DNA of 64,000 nucleotides from Lachnospiraceae bacterium (GCA_017473115.1 JAFUNC010000004.1:1-64000), one strand, 5' to 3'; positions 52,922-62,520 are shown, counted from the first letter of the stretch. The notes: generated from the letters alone by a model not told the origin. Translations and numbers: made by a program.

Positions 52922-52939
52922 GTGCTAGCGAATTAGCAC
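52922..52939. promoter_or_regulatory. TrpR-operator-like palindrome at the his operon start site
   Basis: GTGCTAGCGAATTAGCAC has 6-base arms GTGCTA and TAGCAC. It matches the E. coli TrpR operator GTACTAGTTAACTAGTAC at 13 of 18 positions, in the same register. It begins at about +2 of the predicted transcript, where a repressor would block RNA polymerase. TrpR-related YerC/HisR proteins are linked to his gene control in Firmicutes, which makes it a candidate HisR site. Confidence 0.6.
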
Positions 52940-52969
52940 TTTAATTCATTAAAGCAAAGAGGTATCAAT

Positions 52970-54157
52970 ATGAGTATTTCATTATTACATACACCCGACG
53001 GCGTAAGAGATATCTATGGTCGTGAATTATTGGAAAAAGAGCAGGTTGGCAAGAACTTAATGACGGTTCTCCGTCGTTACGGTTATAAAAATATCCAGAC
53101 ACCGACATTTGAATTTTTTGATGTTTTTTCCAAGGATATCGGAACCGTACCCTCCAAAGATTTATATAAATTCTTTGACAAAGAGGGAAATACGTTGGTT
53201 TTGAAGCCTGACTTTACACCGGCAATTGCAAGATGTGCAGCCAAATATTTTATGGAGGAAGAAGTGCCTTTGAGATTCTGCTATGAAGGCAATTCCTTTG
53301 TTAATACCTCTGAATTACAGGGTAAATTAAAAGAAACTACCCAGATGGGTATTGAATTGATTAATGATTCCGGCCCGGAAGCAGATGCAGAAGCCTTGTC
53401 TTTGGTCATTGAAGGTTTAAAGGCATGCGGCTTAAAAGATTTTCAAATTAGTGTAGGAAACAGTTCTTATTTTAAGGGCATTTGTGAAGCGGCAAATTTG
53501 GATGAAGAGACTCAACTTGAAATCAAAGCCCATATTTCATCCAAGAATTACTTCGGAACAAGAGAATTCTTAAAGAATAAAGGCCTGGATAAAGATATTG
53601 TCGCCCAGTTTGAAGCAATTTCCAAACTTTATATCTCGGATACCGATATGGAAGAGATGATGAAGAAAGCAAACAATCCGAAATCTGTTGGTGCAGTAGA
53701 AAGATTGCTTGCCATTAAGGCTTTGCTTGCAAAAAGAGGCTATGATAAATATATTTCTTTTGATTTGGGTATGTTGAGCAAGCATAATTATTATACCGGA
53801 ATTATTTTTAAGGCGTATACCTATGGTGTGGGCGATGCCATCGTAAAAGGCGGCCGTTACGACGGATTACTCGGTAAATTCGGTAAAGAAGCGCCTTCTG
53901 TTGGTTGTGTTTTCTTGATTGACGAACTTCAGACTGCATTGAAACGTCAAAATATCAGTGTGGATGTAGATACAGAAGAAAATATCCTTATGGTTTATGC
54001 GGAAGAGGCTTATGAAAATGCGCTCGAACAGGCAAATGACTTGCGCAGTCAAGGCAAAAACGTAACTATGATGAAGAAAAATACTGAAAAAGATGCAGAT
54101 TATTATACTTCATATGGTGAAAAGAATGAGATGAAAGAAATCATTTTTGTAAAGTAG
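52970..54157 (+). CDS. hisZ: ATP phosphoribosyltransferase regulatory subunit
   Basis: A 395-residue protein; AAAGAGG precedes the ATG. It is a class II aminoacyl-tRNA synthetase-like protein, a HisRS paralogue: the N-terminal motif LLHTPDGVRDIYG, motif 2 area LRFCYEGNSF, and the glycine-rich motif 3 area KGGRYDGLLGKFG. It lacks the C-terminal anticodon-binding domain of HisRS. HisZ binds the short HisG encoded next and gives it activity and histidine feedback sensitivity. First gene of the his operon. Confidence 0.93.
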   Translation: MSISLLHTPDGVRDIYGRELLEKEQVGKNLMTVLRRYGYKNIQTPTFEFFDVFSKDIGTVPSKDLYKFFDKEGNTLVLKPDFTPAIARCAAKYFMEEEVPLRFCYEGNSFVNTSELQGKLKETTQMGIELINDSGPEADAEALSLVIEGLKACGLKDFQISVGNSSYFKGICEAANLDEETQLEIKAHISSKNYFGTREFLKNKGLDKDIVAQFEAISKLYISDTDMEEMMKKANNPKSVGAVERLLAIKALLAKRGYDKYISFDLGMLSKHNYYTGIIFKAYTYGVGDAIVKGGRYDGLLGKFGKEAPSVGCVFLIDELQTALKRQNISVDVDTEENILMVYAEEAYENALEQANDLRSQGKNVTMMKKNTEKDADYYTSYGEKNEMKEIIFVK

Positions 54158-54167
54158 GAGGCTTACA

Positions 54168-54818
54168 ATGGAAGAAAACGGTAAGTACTTGGTCTTTGCC
54201 CTTTGCAAGGGAAGACTTGCATTTAAAACATTGGAATTATTAGAAAAAATCGGCATTCATTGCGAAGAAATCAAAGATAAAGATTCACGTAAACTTGTTT
54301 TTGTAAACGAAGAATTAAAGGTAAAATTTTTCCTTGCAAAAGGTCCGGATGTGCCTACCTATGTAGAACATGGAGCTGCAGATATCGGTGTTGTAGGCAG
54401 CGATATCATTATGGAAGAAAATAGAAGAGTTTACGAAGTGCTTGATTTAGGTTTTGGAAAGTGTCGTATGTGTGTTTGCGGACCGGAAAGTGCGAGAGAA
54501 TTACTTCAGCATCGTGAACGAATCCGTGTAGCAACCAAATACCCTACTATTGCAAAGGACTATTTCTTCAATGTAAAAAATCAGACCGTGGATATGATTA
54601 AATTAAACGGATCTGTTGAATTAGGACCTATTGTAGGCCTTTCCGATGTCATTGTGGATATCGTGGAAACCGGCGGTACATTAAGAGAGAACGGCTTGGA
54701 TGTTTTGGAAGAAATTTGTCCGTTATCCGCGAGAGTCATCGTAAATCAGGTGAGTATGAAAATGCAGAATGAACGTATTGAACAGATTATCAATGCGTTA
54801 AGAGAGAGCATCGAATAA
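54168..54818 (+). CDS. hisG: ATP phosphoribosyltransferase catalytic subunit, short form
   Basis: A 216-residue protein with AGGAGGC before the ATG. It lacks the C-terminal ACT-like regulatory domain of long HisG (about 290-300 residues). The PRPP-binding segment DVIVDIVETGGTLRENGL and FALCKGRLAFKTLELL are visible. It condenses ATP and PRPP to phosphoribosyl-ATP, the first committed step of histidine synthesis, only when complexed with HisZ. It starts 10 bases after hisZ. Confidence 0.95.
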   Translation: MEENGKYLVFALCKGRLAFKTLELLEKIGIHCEEIKDKDSRKLVFVNEELKVKFFLAKGPDVPTYVEHGAADIGVVGSDIIMEENRRVYEVLDLGFGKCRMCVCGPESARELLQHRERIRVATKYPTIAKDYFFNVKNQTVDMIKLNGSVELGPIVGLSDVIVDIVETGGTLRENGLDVLEEICPLSARVIVNQVSMKMQNERIEQIINALRESIE

Positions 54819-54833
54819 AAAGGAGAAATCAAA

Positions 54834-56129
54834 ATGAGAGTTCTTGAATTAACTCAGGAAAATAAAAAGAATGTTTTAGACGAATTAATCAAGAGAAGCC
54901 CTAATCACTATGGCGAATATGAGACAATTGTGGCTGATATCGTTGAAAACATTAAAAATAACGGTGATAAGGCATTGTTTGAATATACCGCAAAATTCGA
55001 CAAATTCGAGTTAAATGCCGAGAATATTCGTGTGACAGAGACCGAAATTGAAGAAGCATATGCGTCTATTTCTCCGGAATATATAGAAGTTATGAAGGAA
55101 GCCTTTGAGAACATTAAAGCTTATCATGAAATGCAGGTTCGTAACAGTTGGTTCAGCACCAAGCCTGACGGAAGTATTTTAGGACAACGTATAACACCCA
55201 TTGCCAAAGTAGGTGTGTATGTCCCCGGTGGCAAGGCAGCTTATCCTTCTTCAACCTTGATGAATATTGTTCCTGCACTTGTTGCGGGCTGTGAACGTAT
55301 TGTTATGGTGACACCTCCCAACAGCGAAGGGAAGGTAAACGCAGGAACTCTTGCAGCGGCTAAAATTGCCGGCGTAAAAGAAATCTATAAATGCGGCGGT
55401 GCCCAGGCAATTGCATCCTTAGCTTACGGTACCGAAAGTATTCCTAAAGTTGATAAGATTGTAGGCCCCGGCAATATCTTTGTAGCCCTTGCAAAAAGAG
55501 CAGTTTACGGCTATGTTAGCATTGATTCCATTGCCGGACCTTCCGAAATATTGATTTTAGCAGATGAAACCGCAAATCCCAGATTTGTGGCGGCGGACCT
55601 TTTATCCCAGTGTGAGCATGATGAGATGGCATCCGGTATTCTGATTACCGCAAGCAAAGAACTGGCTGATAAAGTGGTAAAAGAAGTAGATAGATTTGTA
55701 GCAGTTGCGCCCAGAAAAGCAATTTTAGAGAAATCATTAAGTAATTACGGATATATTTTAGTGGCAAATTCTATGGAAGACGCCATTGAAGCAGCAAATG
55801 ATATTGCATCGGAACACTTAGAGATTATCACGAAGAATCCGTTTGAAACCATGACAAAGATTAAAAATGCAGGTGCAATTTTCCTTGGAGAGTACTCATC
55901 CGAGCCTTTGGGAGACTATTTTGCAGGCCCTAACCATGTTTTACCCACAAACGGTACTGCTAAATTCTTCTCGCCGTTGTCTGTAGATGATTTTATCAAG
56001 AAATCCAGCGTAATTAACTTCTCATATGACGCCTTAAAAGCAGTGCATAAAAAGATTGAAATGTTTGCAGAAAAGGAAGGTTTGTATGCACATGCAAATT
56101 CCATAAAAGTCAGATTTGAGAAGGAATAA
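54834..56129 (+). CDS. hisD: Histidinol dehydrogenase
   Basis: A 431-residue protein with AAAGGAG before the ATG. Family motifs: YVPGGKAAYPSSTLMN, the NAD region with GGAQAIASLAYGTESIPKVDKIVGPGN (described in parts), SIAGPSEILILAD, SQCEHDEMASG with zinc-ligand residues, and FAGPNHVLPTNGTA. It oxidises histidinol to histidine in two NAD-dependent steps. Zinc enzyme, soluble. It follows hisG by 15 bases in the same operon. Confidence 0.96.
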   Translation: MRVLELTQENKKNVLDELIKRSPNHYGEYETIVADIVENIKNNGDKALFEYTAKFDKFELNAENIRVTETEIEEAYASISPEYIEVMKEAFENIKAYHEMQVRNSWFSTKPDGSILGQRITPIAKVGVYVPGGKAAYPSSTLMNIVPALVAGCERIVMVTPPNSEGKVNAGTLAAAKIAGVKEIYKCGGAQAIASLAYGTESIPKVDKIVGPGNIFVALAKRAVYGYVSIDSIAGPSEILILADETANPRFVAADLLSQCEHDEMASGILITASKELADKVVKEVDRFVAVAPRKAILEKSLSNYGYILVANSMEDAIEAANDIASEHLEIITKNPFETMTKIKNAGAIFLGEYSSEPLGDYFAGPNHVLPTNGTAKFFSPLSVDDFIKKSSVINFSYDALKAVHKKIEMFAEKEGLYAHANSIKVRFEKE

Positions 56130-56194
56130 CATTCCATTATAGTCAGATTACAGAACGAATCATTCAAATGACGAATATTAAAATTGGAGTAGAT

Positions 56195-58048
56195 ATGCCT
56201 AAAAGAAAAGATATGATACAAAAAATAATATGCGTGCTTTTTGCTTTAGTGTCTATGTTAGCATTGAATATGCGTAATACTCTGTACGAAGGTTTTTGTG
56301 CTGAGAATGGCATTGGCAATCTTATCAGCAGATGCTATAACACGTTTCAAAGTGCAGACTATACGGATATTATTGTTGTGATTGCATTATATGTTTTCTT
56401 TCTTTGGGTACTTCGTAAACAGCAAAAGATTTGTATCAGCGGTGTAATTGTTTCTTTTTTGTTATCGTTTTTTTATGTTTTGGCTGTGTTTTATCGAAAC
56501 TTTGATTCTACGGAATTTTTGTTCGGTGATACCTTTCAAACCTGTATGGCAGTCTTTGAAATCACAGGAATCGGTATTATAATTTACTTCCTGTTGAGTG
56601 CGGCAGATTATTTTTTTAATCACTTAACAAATAAAACAGCAGATGTAAAAGTGTATAAAGCCATTGATTGGTTAAAAAACAATTTTTTCATTGTGTCTGT
56701 ACATTTTATATTTATTTGTTGGCTGGTATGGCTGATTTTTACATATCCGGGTTCCGTAAATCCGGACTCCATTATACAGTTGCGTAATTTTTATGGCGAT
56801 TTGGAGTGGACAGCTTGGCAACCGCCTTTTTCCACTATGATTATGGGCGGATTGTTCCATTTGGGAAAAAGTATGAACAATGCCAATTTTGGTATGTTTC
56901 TCTACAACTTTTTCCAAGGATTGGCCGGAGCACTGGTATTTTCCTATGCTTTGAGCAGACTTGTGAAAAGAGGTGTTTCTCTGGTGATTCCGGTCTGCGG
57001 GATGTTGTTTTTTGGGTTGACACCCATGTGGGGAGCCTATGTACAGTGGTTTGAGAAAGATTTTCTCTTTGCGGTTGCGGTTGTTTTATTTACAGCCTTA
57101 ATCAGTGAGGTTGTGCTTGACCGTGCATGCAGTGTAAAAATGCTGATTTGTATCTGCTTGTCAGGAATCGTTATGGCATTGTTACGTAACAACGGAATTT
57201 ATGTTATAATACCTACATTGATTGCGTGTGTCTTTTATTTGAAGGGAAAAGATTGCAAAAAAATCATTTCCGGACTGGTTATTGTTTTAGTCGGATATAT
57301 ATTGGTAACCAAAGCATTGTATCCGGCTCTGGGAATCGGTAAAACATCGCCGGCAGAAACCATGGGCTTTATGCTTCAGGCTACGGCAAGATATGTGCAG
57401 GAGTATCCGGACGAAGTGACGGAATACGAAAAAGAGGTGCTTTCAAATAATTTAGTCAGTTATGATGCCTTGTACAAATATGATCCGCGCATTTCTGACC
57501 CTGTTAAAATTTATTATACCCATGCTGATTTTGGTTCTTATATCAAAATATGGCTCCAAATGTTTTTTAAGCATCCGATGGTCTATATTGAGTCCTATCT
57601 GAACGGATCATATGGGTATATGGCACCGGTTTCGAGAGATATCGGAGCCTACATTAATTTGGACGGTTATGATACATATCTGCGTGAATTGGGTGTTGAA
57701 CATTCCGAAAACGGTAATTTAAGATATTTGGCAGTATGGATTTGGAATACCAATTTGGGAATGCCTTTGATTAAATACACGGTTTCTCCCGGTTTGTATA
57801 CCTGGTTGACCGTAGCAGCATTGTGGCTTATGATTAAAAATAAAAGAAAGGCCGGAATCATTCTTGCGGTTCCGAATTTAATCAATATTTTGGTATGTAC
57901 GGCTTCACCTTTGGCAGATGCCATGCGCTATGCTTTACCTACCGTGGCTGTAATGCCTTTGTTGATTGGATGGATGTTTCTTTTATTCGCCAATGATAAA
58001 AGAAACGAAACAACAGACACCGTAACCAAAAGTGAATCGAGTTCATAA
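56195..58048 (+). CDS. Polytopic membrane protein (DUF6020-like) inside the his operon
   Basis: A 617-residue protein; ATG at 56195 follows GGAG, while an in-frame ATG at 56168 lacks a site. About 12 to 14 hydrophobic segments. The extracytoplasmic loop after helix 5 has FTYPGSVNPDSIIQLRNFYG and WTAWQPPFSTMI, a pattern of the DUF6020/GT-C-like membrane family in which acidic and aromatic loop residues are conserved. It may be a lipid-linked glycosyltransferase or a related enzyme, but I see no assigned activity. It is inserted between hisD and hisB, 40 bases upstream of hisB, with no histidine-related feature. Confidence 0.7.
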   Translation: MPKRKDMIQKIICVLFALVSMLALNMRNTLYEGFCAENGIGNLISRCYNTFQSADYTDIIVVIALYVFFLWVLRKQQKICISGVIVSFLLSFFYVLAVFYRNFDSTEFLFGDTFQTCMAVFEITGIGIIIYFLLSAADYFFNHLTNKTADVKVYKAIDWLKNNFFIVSVHFIFICWLVWLIFTYPGSVNPDSIIQLRNFYGDLEWTAWQPPFSTMIMGGLFHLGKSMNNANFGMFLYNFFQGLAGALVFSYALSRLVKRGVSLVIPVCGMLFFGLTPMWGAYVQWFEKDFLFAVAVVLFTALISEVVLDRACSVKMLICICLSGIVMALLRNNGIYVIIPTLIACVFYLKGKDCKKIISGLVIVLVGYILVTKALYPALGIGKTSPAETMGFMLQATARYVQEYPDEVTEYEKEVLSNNLVSYDALYKYDPRISDPVKIYYTHADFGSYIKIWLQMFFKHPMVYIESYLNGSYGYMAPVSRDIGAYINLDGYDTYLRELGVEHSENGNLRYLAVWIWNTNLGMPLIKYTVSPGLYTWLTVAALWLMIKNKRKAGIILAVPNLINILVCTASPLADAMRYALPTVAVMPLLIGWMFLLFANDKRNETTDTVTKSESSS

Positions 58049-58088
58049 AAGAAAGGACAATGATATTTTCGATATCATAAGGTAAAAA

Positions 58089-58676
58089 ATGAGCAGAAAA
58101 GCAGAATTAAAAAGAAAAACAAGCGAAACGGATATTAGTGTATCGTTAGAACTGGATGGTACAGGAAAATATGAAGTCAAGACCGGCATTGGATTCTTTG
58201 ATCACATGTTGGAAGGCTTTGCAAAGCACGGTTCTTTTGACTTGAAGTTAACTGTAGCGGGAGATTTAAATGTAGATAATCACCACACCGTGGAAGATGC
58301 AGGCATTGTGCTTGGCAGTGCAATCCGTCAGGCTTTGGGCGATAAGGAAGGAATTAATCGTTATGCTAGTTTTATCCAGCCTATGGATGATGCGCTTGTT
58401 TTGGTGGCTGTAGACCTTTGTAACAGACCTTACCTGAACTTCAAGTATAACTTTAATGTGGAACGTGTGGGCTATTTCGAGACGGAAACACTGAATGAGT
58501 TCTTTTATGCACTTTCTTATGCTGCAGGTATGAACATTCACATTAAAGTACTTGATGGTGAAAATGCACATCACATCATTGAAGCAATGTTTAAGGGATT
58601 TGCCAATGCGTTAAAGATTGCCTGTGCGAAAGACGGTGACCGCAAGGGCGTTTTGTCTACGAAAGGGCAGATTTAG
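58089..58676 (+). CDS. hisB: Imidazoleglycerol-phosphate dehydratase
   Basis: A 195-residue mono-functional enzyme. Motifs: GIGFFDHMLEGFAKHG, DNHHTVEDAGIVLG (metal-binding His/Glu) and the matching second half with ENAHHIIEAMFKGFA. It dehydrates imidazole glycerol phosphate. Unlike E. coli HisB there is no phosphatase domain, so a separate histidinol phosphatase is needed. The ribosome site is weak (AAGGTAAAAA). Confidence 0.95.
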   Translation: MSRKAELKRKTSETDISVSLELDGTGKYEVKTGIGFFDHMLEGFAKHGSFDLKLTVAGDLNVDNHHTVEDAGIVLGSAIRQALGDKEGINRYASFIQPMDDALVLVAVDLCNRPYLNFKYNFNVERVGYFETETLNEFFYALSYAAGMNIHIKVLDGENAHHIIEAMFKGFANALKIACAKDGDRKGVLSTKGQI

Positions 58677-58696
58677 GCTTAAGAATTGATTTTATG

Positions 58697-58720
58697 ACCT
58701 TAAAAATGTATGATTAAGGT
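58697..58720. repeat. Inverted repeat between hisB and hisIE
   Basis: ACCTTAA (58697-58703) and TTAAGGT (58714-58720) pair perfectly around a 10-base loop. No T tract follows. It is possibly an RNA processing or partial termination signal. Confidence 0.35.
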
Positions 58721-58747
58721 ATAAATTTTGAAGGAAGTGACTTTATT

Positions 58748-60028
58748 ATGAAAAAGAAATTTATCGTAAGTATTTATATTCAGAAAAACAGAGTTTATAT
58801 GGATGCCGAATGTAAAAATGACATCACTGACTGTTTATATGAGAAATTAAGACTCTTTGGCGATGCCAATGCAGACGAAGTCATTGCTTTTACGGAGGCC
58901 GAAGGCGATGCTGAGAAAGAAGAAGTGCTTGCTCTTTTAAAGGAAATCAGCAATAACTGTGAAATTCCCGTAATGGCAACATTCCCTATTGAAAGAGTGG
59001 AAGACGTTAAGAAATTGGTTTATGCCAACTGTAAGAAAGTTATTCTTAACTTATCCAAAACTTCAAATTGGGAGATGTTAGAAGAGGTTTCTAAGCGTTT
59101 TGGTGCGGATAAAATCGCTGTCAGCATTGATGACTGCTCACTTTTTAACATTTACAGACAGCAGGCCGAGAAGTACGCAACCGAATTTGTAGCTTTAAAG
59201 CCTATGAAACCGCAGGAATACGATGGCTTAAGCATTTTGCCCGGTATTTTCCCGGTTGCGGACGTTATGCTTGAGAAATTACTTGAACTCTTCGGAACAG
59301 AGTGTGTTGGCGGTATCTATGGCAACGTTATGAATTCCAATGTTGAACAGATTAACTCCATTAAGGCACTTTGCGTAGAACGCGGTATTGAAGTGAATGC
59401 TTTAATCCCCGCGTTCAAATGGGAAGAGTTAAAGTTAAACAGCGACGGGCTTGTGCCCGTGATTGCTCAGGATTATAAAACCGGCGAAGTACTTATGATG
59501 GCTTATATGAACAAAGAAGCCTATGAGAATACCTTGAAAACCGGTAAGATGAATTATTATTCCAGAAGCCGCCAGTCCCAGTGGGAGAAGGGCGAAACCA
59601 GCGGACATTTCCAGTATGTGAAGTCTCTCTATGCGGATTGTGACAATGATACAATTCTTGCTAAAATTTCACAGATCGGGCCCGCATGCCACACCGGCAG
59701 CCAGAGCTGTTTCTTTATAGAGATTGCATCAAAACCTTATGCTGAGAAGAATCCTCTTAAGGTATTCGAAGATGTATATGGCGTAATTGCCGACCGTAAG
59801 GTAAACCCTAAGGAAGGTTCTTACACCAATTATCTTTTTGATAAAGGCATTGATAAAATTCTTAAGAAATTAGGTGAAGAGGCAACTGAGATTGTTATCG
59901 CTGCTAAGAATCCGGAAGCAGGAGAGATTAAGTACGAGATTTCTGACTTCTTGTATCATATGATGGTGCTTATGGTGGAGAAGGATATTACCTGGGAAGA
60001 GATTACAAGCGAGTTGGCGCAGAGATAA
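58748..60028 (+). CDS. hisI: HisI-HisE bifunctional enzyme with N-terminal degenerate HisA/HisF-like barrel
   Basis: A 426-residue protein; GAAGGAAG precedes the ATG. Residues about 225-330 are phosphoribosyl-AMP cyclohydrolase (HisI) with metal-binding DCDND and [10 protein letters not shown]. Residues about 335-426 are phosphoribosyl-ATP pyrophosphatase (HisE) with GEEATE and the [12 protein letters not shown] helix. Residues 1-215 read like an eroded HisF/HisA barrel: [12 protein letters not shown] aligns with the HisF start but Tyr stands where the catalytic Asp11 should be, TFPI replaces the phosphate-binding GGGI, and [10 protein letters not shown] keeps the second Asp region. It performs steps 2 and 3 of histidine synthesis; the barrel is probably inactive. 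Confidence 0.88.
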   Translation: MKKKFIVSIYIQKNRVYMDAECKNDITDCLYEKLRLFGDANADEVIAFTEAEGDAEKEEVLALLKEISNNCEIPVMATFPIERVEDVKKLVYANCKKVILNLSKTSNWEMLEEVSKRFGADKIAVSIDDCSLFNIYRQQAEKYATEFVALKPMKPQEYDGLSILPGIFPVADVMLEKLLELFGTECVGGIYGNVMNSNVEQINSIKALCVERGIEVNALIPAFKWEELKLNSDGLVPVIAQDYKTGEVLMMAYMNKEAYENTLKTGKMNYYSRSRQSQWEKGETSGHFQYVKSLYADCDNDTILAKISQIGPACHTGSQSCFFIEIASKPYAEKNPLKVFEDVYGVIADRKVNPKEGSYTNYLFDKGIDKILKKLGEEATEIVIAAKNPEAGEIKYEISDFLYHMMVLMVEKDITWEEITSELAQR

Positions 60029-60060
60029 AATGATATATCACAATTTAACACTATAACAAG

Positions 60061-60081
60061 AAGTCGCTCCGGCGATTTTTT
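60061..60081 (+). terminator. Terminator of the his operon
   Basis: Arms AAGTCGC (60061-60067) and GCGATTT (60072-60078) with one G-U around TCCG, ending in a T run to 60081. Confidence 0.8.
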
Positions 60082-60147
60082 GTATTTTTATACATTTTTA
60101 TGCGAATGCAATCATATCTTGTACAAAACCCACACAAGGAAATTGTT

Positions 60148-60564
60148 ATGAATACATCTAACAGAACCATAGAAGAGAAACTTGCAATCGTACAGCAACT
60201 CAGAAGCAATTCTAATGTGTCCTCAAACAACAAAAGCAACAATAACTTTTACAAAACAAGTAATGGTATACAGGCAAAGCAATCCAATCAAAATAATACA
60301 CAACAAGAAGAATCCGGCTCATTTCTTGCGTTTTTCATCATTCGCTTTGTGATATGTATCTTAATTTTTGGTGCGATTATTTTGTATGGAATGAAAAATC
60401 CAAGCCTTGTCCGGCAAATTACCACCATAATTCAAGCAGAAGAAAACGGAAATTTGATTGATTTTATGAGCCCTTTCACTTATACTTTACAAGAGGAAAC
60501 CGAAAGTACGTCGGAAATGCATGAAGATGATAAAACGGATACAGACGCGCCTTCGGAAGAATAA
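60148..60564 (+). CDS. Single-pass membrane protein with disordered flanks
   Basis: A 138-residue protein; the start at 60148 follows AAGGAAA with a proper gap, while an in-frame ATG at 60100 adds 16 residues without one. Residues 1-55 are Asn/Ser/Gln-rich, one hydrophobic helix spans about 61-83, and the C-terminus is acidic (E, D, T). No domain recognised. It ends 18 bases before the radical SAM gene, so it may be translated in that operon. Confidence 0.6.
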   Translation: MNTSNRTIEEKLAIVQQLRSNSNVSSNNKSNNNFYKTSNGIQAKQSNQNNTQQEESGSFLAFFIIRFVICILIFGAIILYGMKNPSLVRQITTIIQAEENGNLIDFMSPFTYTLQEETESTSEMHEDDKTDTDAPSEE

Positions 60565-60582
60565 TCAAAACACGAGGTATTC

Positions 60583-62445
60583 ATGAGACAATTAGCCTTA
60601 TCAGATGAAATTTTAATGAAAATAGAGAAACCGGCACGATACATCGGCCACGAAATTAACAGTGTTGTAAAAGATAAAAACACTGTTGATGTGCGATTCT
60701 GTATGTGTTTTCCGGATGTATACGAAATCGGAATGAGCCATTTGGGCATTCAGATTCTGTATGATATGTTCAACCGTTTCGAAGATACCTGGTGCGAGCG
60801 CGTGTACTCGCCCTGGCCGGATTTGGATGCGATTATGCGCGAAGAGAAGATTCCTTTGTTCGCATTGGAAAGCCAGGAACCCGTGAAAAACATGGATTTC
60901 TTAGGGATCACACTGCAATATGAGATGTGTTATACCAATATTTTGCAGATTCTGGATTTGGCAGGCATTCCCTTAATTAACGAAGAACGTACTTGGGATG
61001 ACCCTATTGTGATTGGCGGTGGCCCCTGTGCATATAATCCGGAGCCAATTGCGCCTTTCTTTGATCTCTTTTATATCGGAGAAGGCGAGACACAGTATCG
61101 TGCCCTTTTGGATTTGTATAAAAAAGATCGTGCTGCCGGCATAAGCCGTGAAGAATTCCTGCGTCATGCTACCAATATTCCGGGTATTTATGCACCGGCT
61201 TGTTATGAAGTAAGTTACGATGAACAGGGCATTATAAGCGAATTTAAGCCTAAATACGCGGATGTACCGGAGAAAGTACGTAAAGAGGTAGAAACCAATC
61301 TTTCAGACACTTATTATCCCGTAAAACCGGTGATTCCTTTTATCAAGTCTACCCAGGATAGGCTTGTTTTGGAAATTCAGCGTGGTTGTACCAGAGGATG
61401 CCGTTTCTGCCAGGCGGGACAGTTATATCGTCCCATCCGTGAACGCGATGTGGAAGTGTTGAAACAATATGCCAAGGAATTGATTGAAAATACCGGACAC
61501 GAGGAAATTTCCTTGAGTTCTTTAAGTTCCAGCGATTACAGTCAGTTGGAAGAGTTGCTTTTATTCTTAATTGACGAATGCAGCAAAAAGAAGATTAACA
61601 TTTCACTGCCTTCTCTGCGTATTGATGCATTTTCCTTGGATATTATGAGCAAAGTTCAGGATGTGAAAAAGACAAGCCTAACCTTTGCTCCGGAAGCCGG
61701 AACCCAGCGTATGCGTAACGTTATAAACAAAGGATTGACCGAAGAAGTCATTCTTGATGGAGCTAAATTAGCCTTCGAAGGCGGTTGGAACAAGGTAAAA
61801 TTATATTTTATGTTAGGACTTCCATTAGAAACGGATGAAGATATTGCCGGTATCGGTGCACTTTGCAATGAAATTGCCAAAGTTTACTATGAAACAGTTC
61901 CAAAAGAGAAGAGAAACGGTCGTGTACAGATTACAGCAAGTACGTCTTTCTTCATTCCGAAGCCTTTTACACCGTTCCAATGGGCACCCATGAATTCACA
62001 GGCGGATTTTCGCGAAAAGGCTTATAAAACCCGCCAGGGCATTATCAGTCAATTAAACCAGAAAAGCATCAAATACAACTGGCACGATACGGACGTTTCT
62101 GTTTTGGAAGGTGTTTTTGCCCGCGGAGACAGACGGATTGCAAAGGTTATTCTGGATGCGTATAAGTCAGGTTGTGTTTTTGATGCATGGAACGAATATT
62201 TTCACTACGATAAGTGGTTGGACGCATTTGATAAAAACGGTTTAAGCATTGCATTTTACAACGAAAGAGAACGAAGCACTGATGAAATTCTACCTTGGGA
62301 TTTCATTGACATTGGTGTTACCAAGGCATTCTTAAAACGCGAATGGGAGCGTGCACAACGAGGTGAAATCACACCGAACTGCAAAGAACAATGTCAGGGG
62401 TGCGGCGCCGCAGTTTACGGTAGTGGTAAATTCTGCTTTGAATAA
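60583..62445 (+). CDS. TIGR03960-type B12-binding radical SAM protein
   Basis: A 620-residue protein with an N-terminal B12-binding-like domain containing FCMCFPDVYEIGMSHLGIQ and GGGPCAYNPEP, and a radical SAM core (about 255-490) with cluster C269-TRG-C273-RF-C276. It ends with a Cys-rich tail (NCKEQCQGCGA). Weak ribosome site (ACGAGG). With the next gene and RNase G it forms a set conserved in Firmicutes, upstream of rplU/rpmA. The reaction is not known; an RNA- or ribosome-related role is inferred from context only. Confidence 0.92.
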   Translation: MRQLALSDEILMKIEKPARYIGHEINSVVKDKNTVDVRFCMCFPDVYEIGMSHLGIQILYDMFNRFEDTWCERVYSPWPDLDAIMREEKIPLFALESQEPVKNMDFLGITLQYEMCYTNILQILDLAGIPLINEERTWDDPIVIGGGPCAYNPEPIAPFFDLFYIGEGETQYRALLDLYKKDRAAGISREEFLRHATNIPGIYAPACYEVSYDEQGIISEFKPKYADVPEKVRKEVETNLSDTYYPVKPVIPFIKSTQDRLVLEIQRGCTRGCRFCQAGQLYRPIRERDVEVLKQYAKELIENTGHEEISLSSLSSSDYSQLEELLLFLIDECSKKKINISLPSLRIDAFSLDIMSKVQDVKKTSLTFAPEAGTQRMRNVINKGLTEEVILDGAKLAFEGGWNKVKLYFMLGLPLETDEDIAGIGALCNEIAKVYYETVPKEKRNGRVQITASTSFFIPKPFTPFQWAPMNSQADFREKAYKTRQGIISQLNQKSIKYNWHDTDVSVLEGVFARGDRRIAKVILDAYKSGCVFDAWNEYFHYDKWLDAFDKNGLSIAFYNERERSTDEILPWDFIDIGVTKAFLKREWERAQRGEITPNCKEQCQGCGAAVYGSGKFCFE

Positions 62446-62459
62446 GCCGAACATACAGC

Positions 62460-62489
62460 AAGTTCGTATAAATCCATACAAACGAACTT
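62460..62489. repeat. Inverted repeat between the two radical-SAM-related genes
   Basis: AAGTTCGT (62460-62467) and ACGAACTT (62482-62489) pair perfectly around a 14-base loop, without a T tract. Possibly a processing hairpin. Confidence 0.4.
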
Positions 62490-62520
62490 TCAAACATTTC
62501 ACTTGAGAAAAGAGGAACAC

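Noticed and set aside
52833-52969. T-box or histidine leader-peptide attenuator before hisZ
   Set aside because: The leader is only about 50 bases long with no terminator hairpin, T-box sequence or His codon run.
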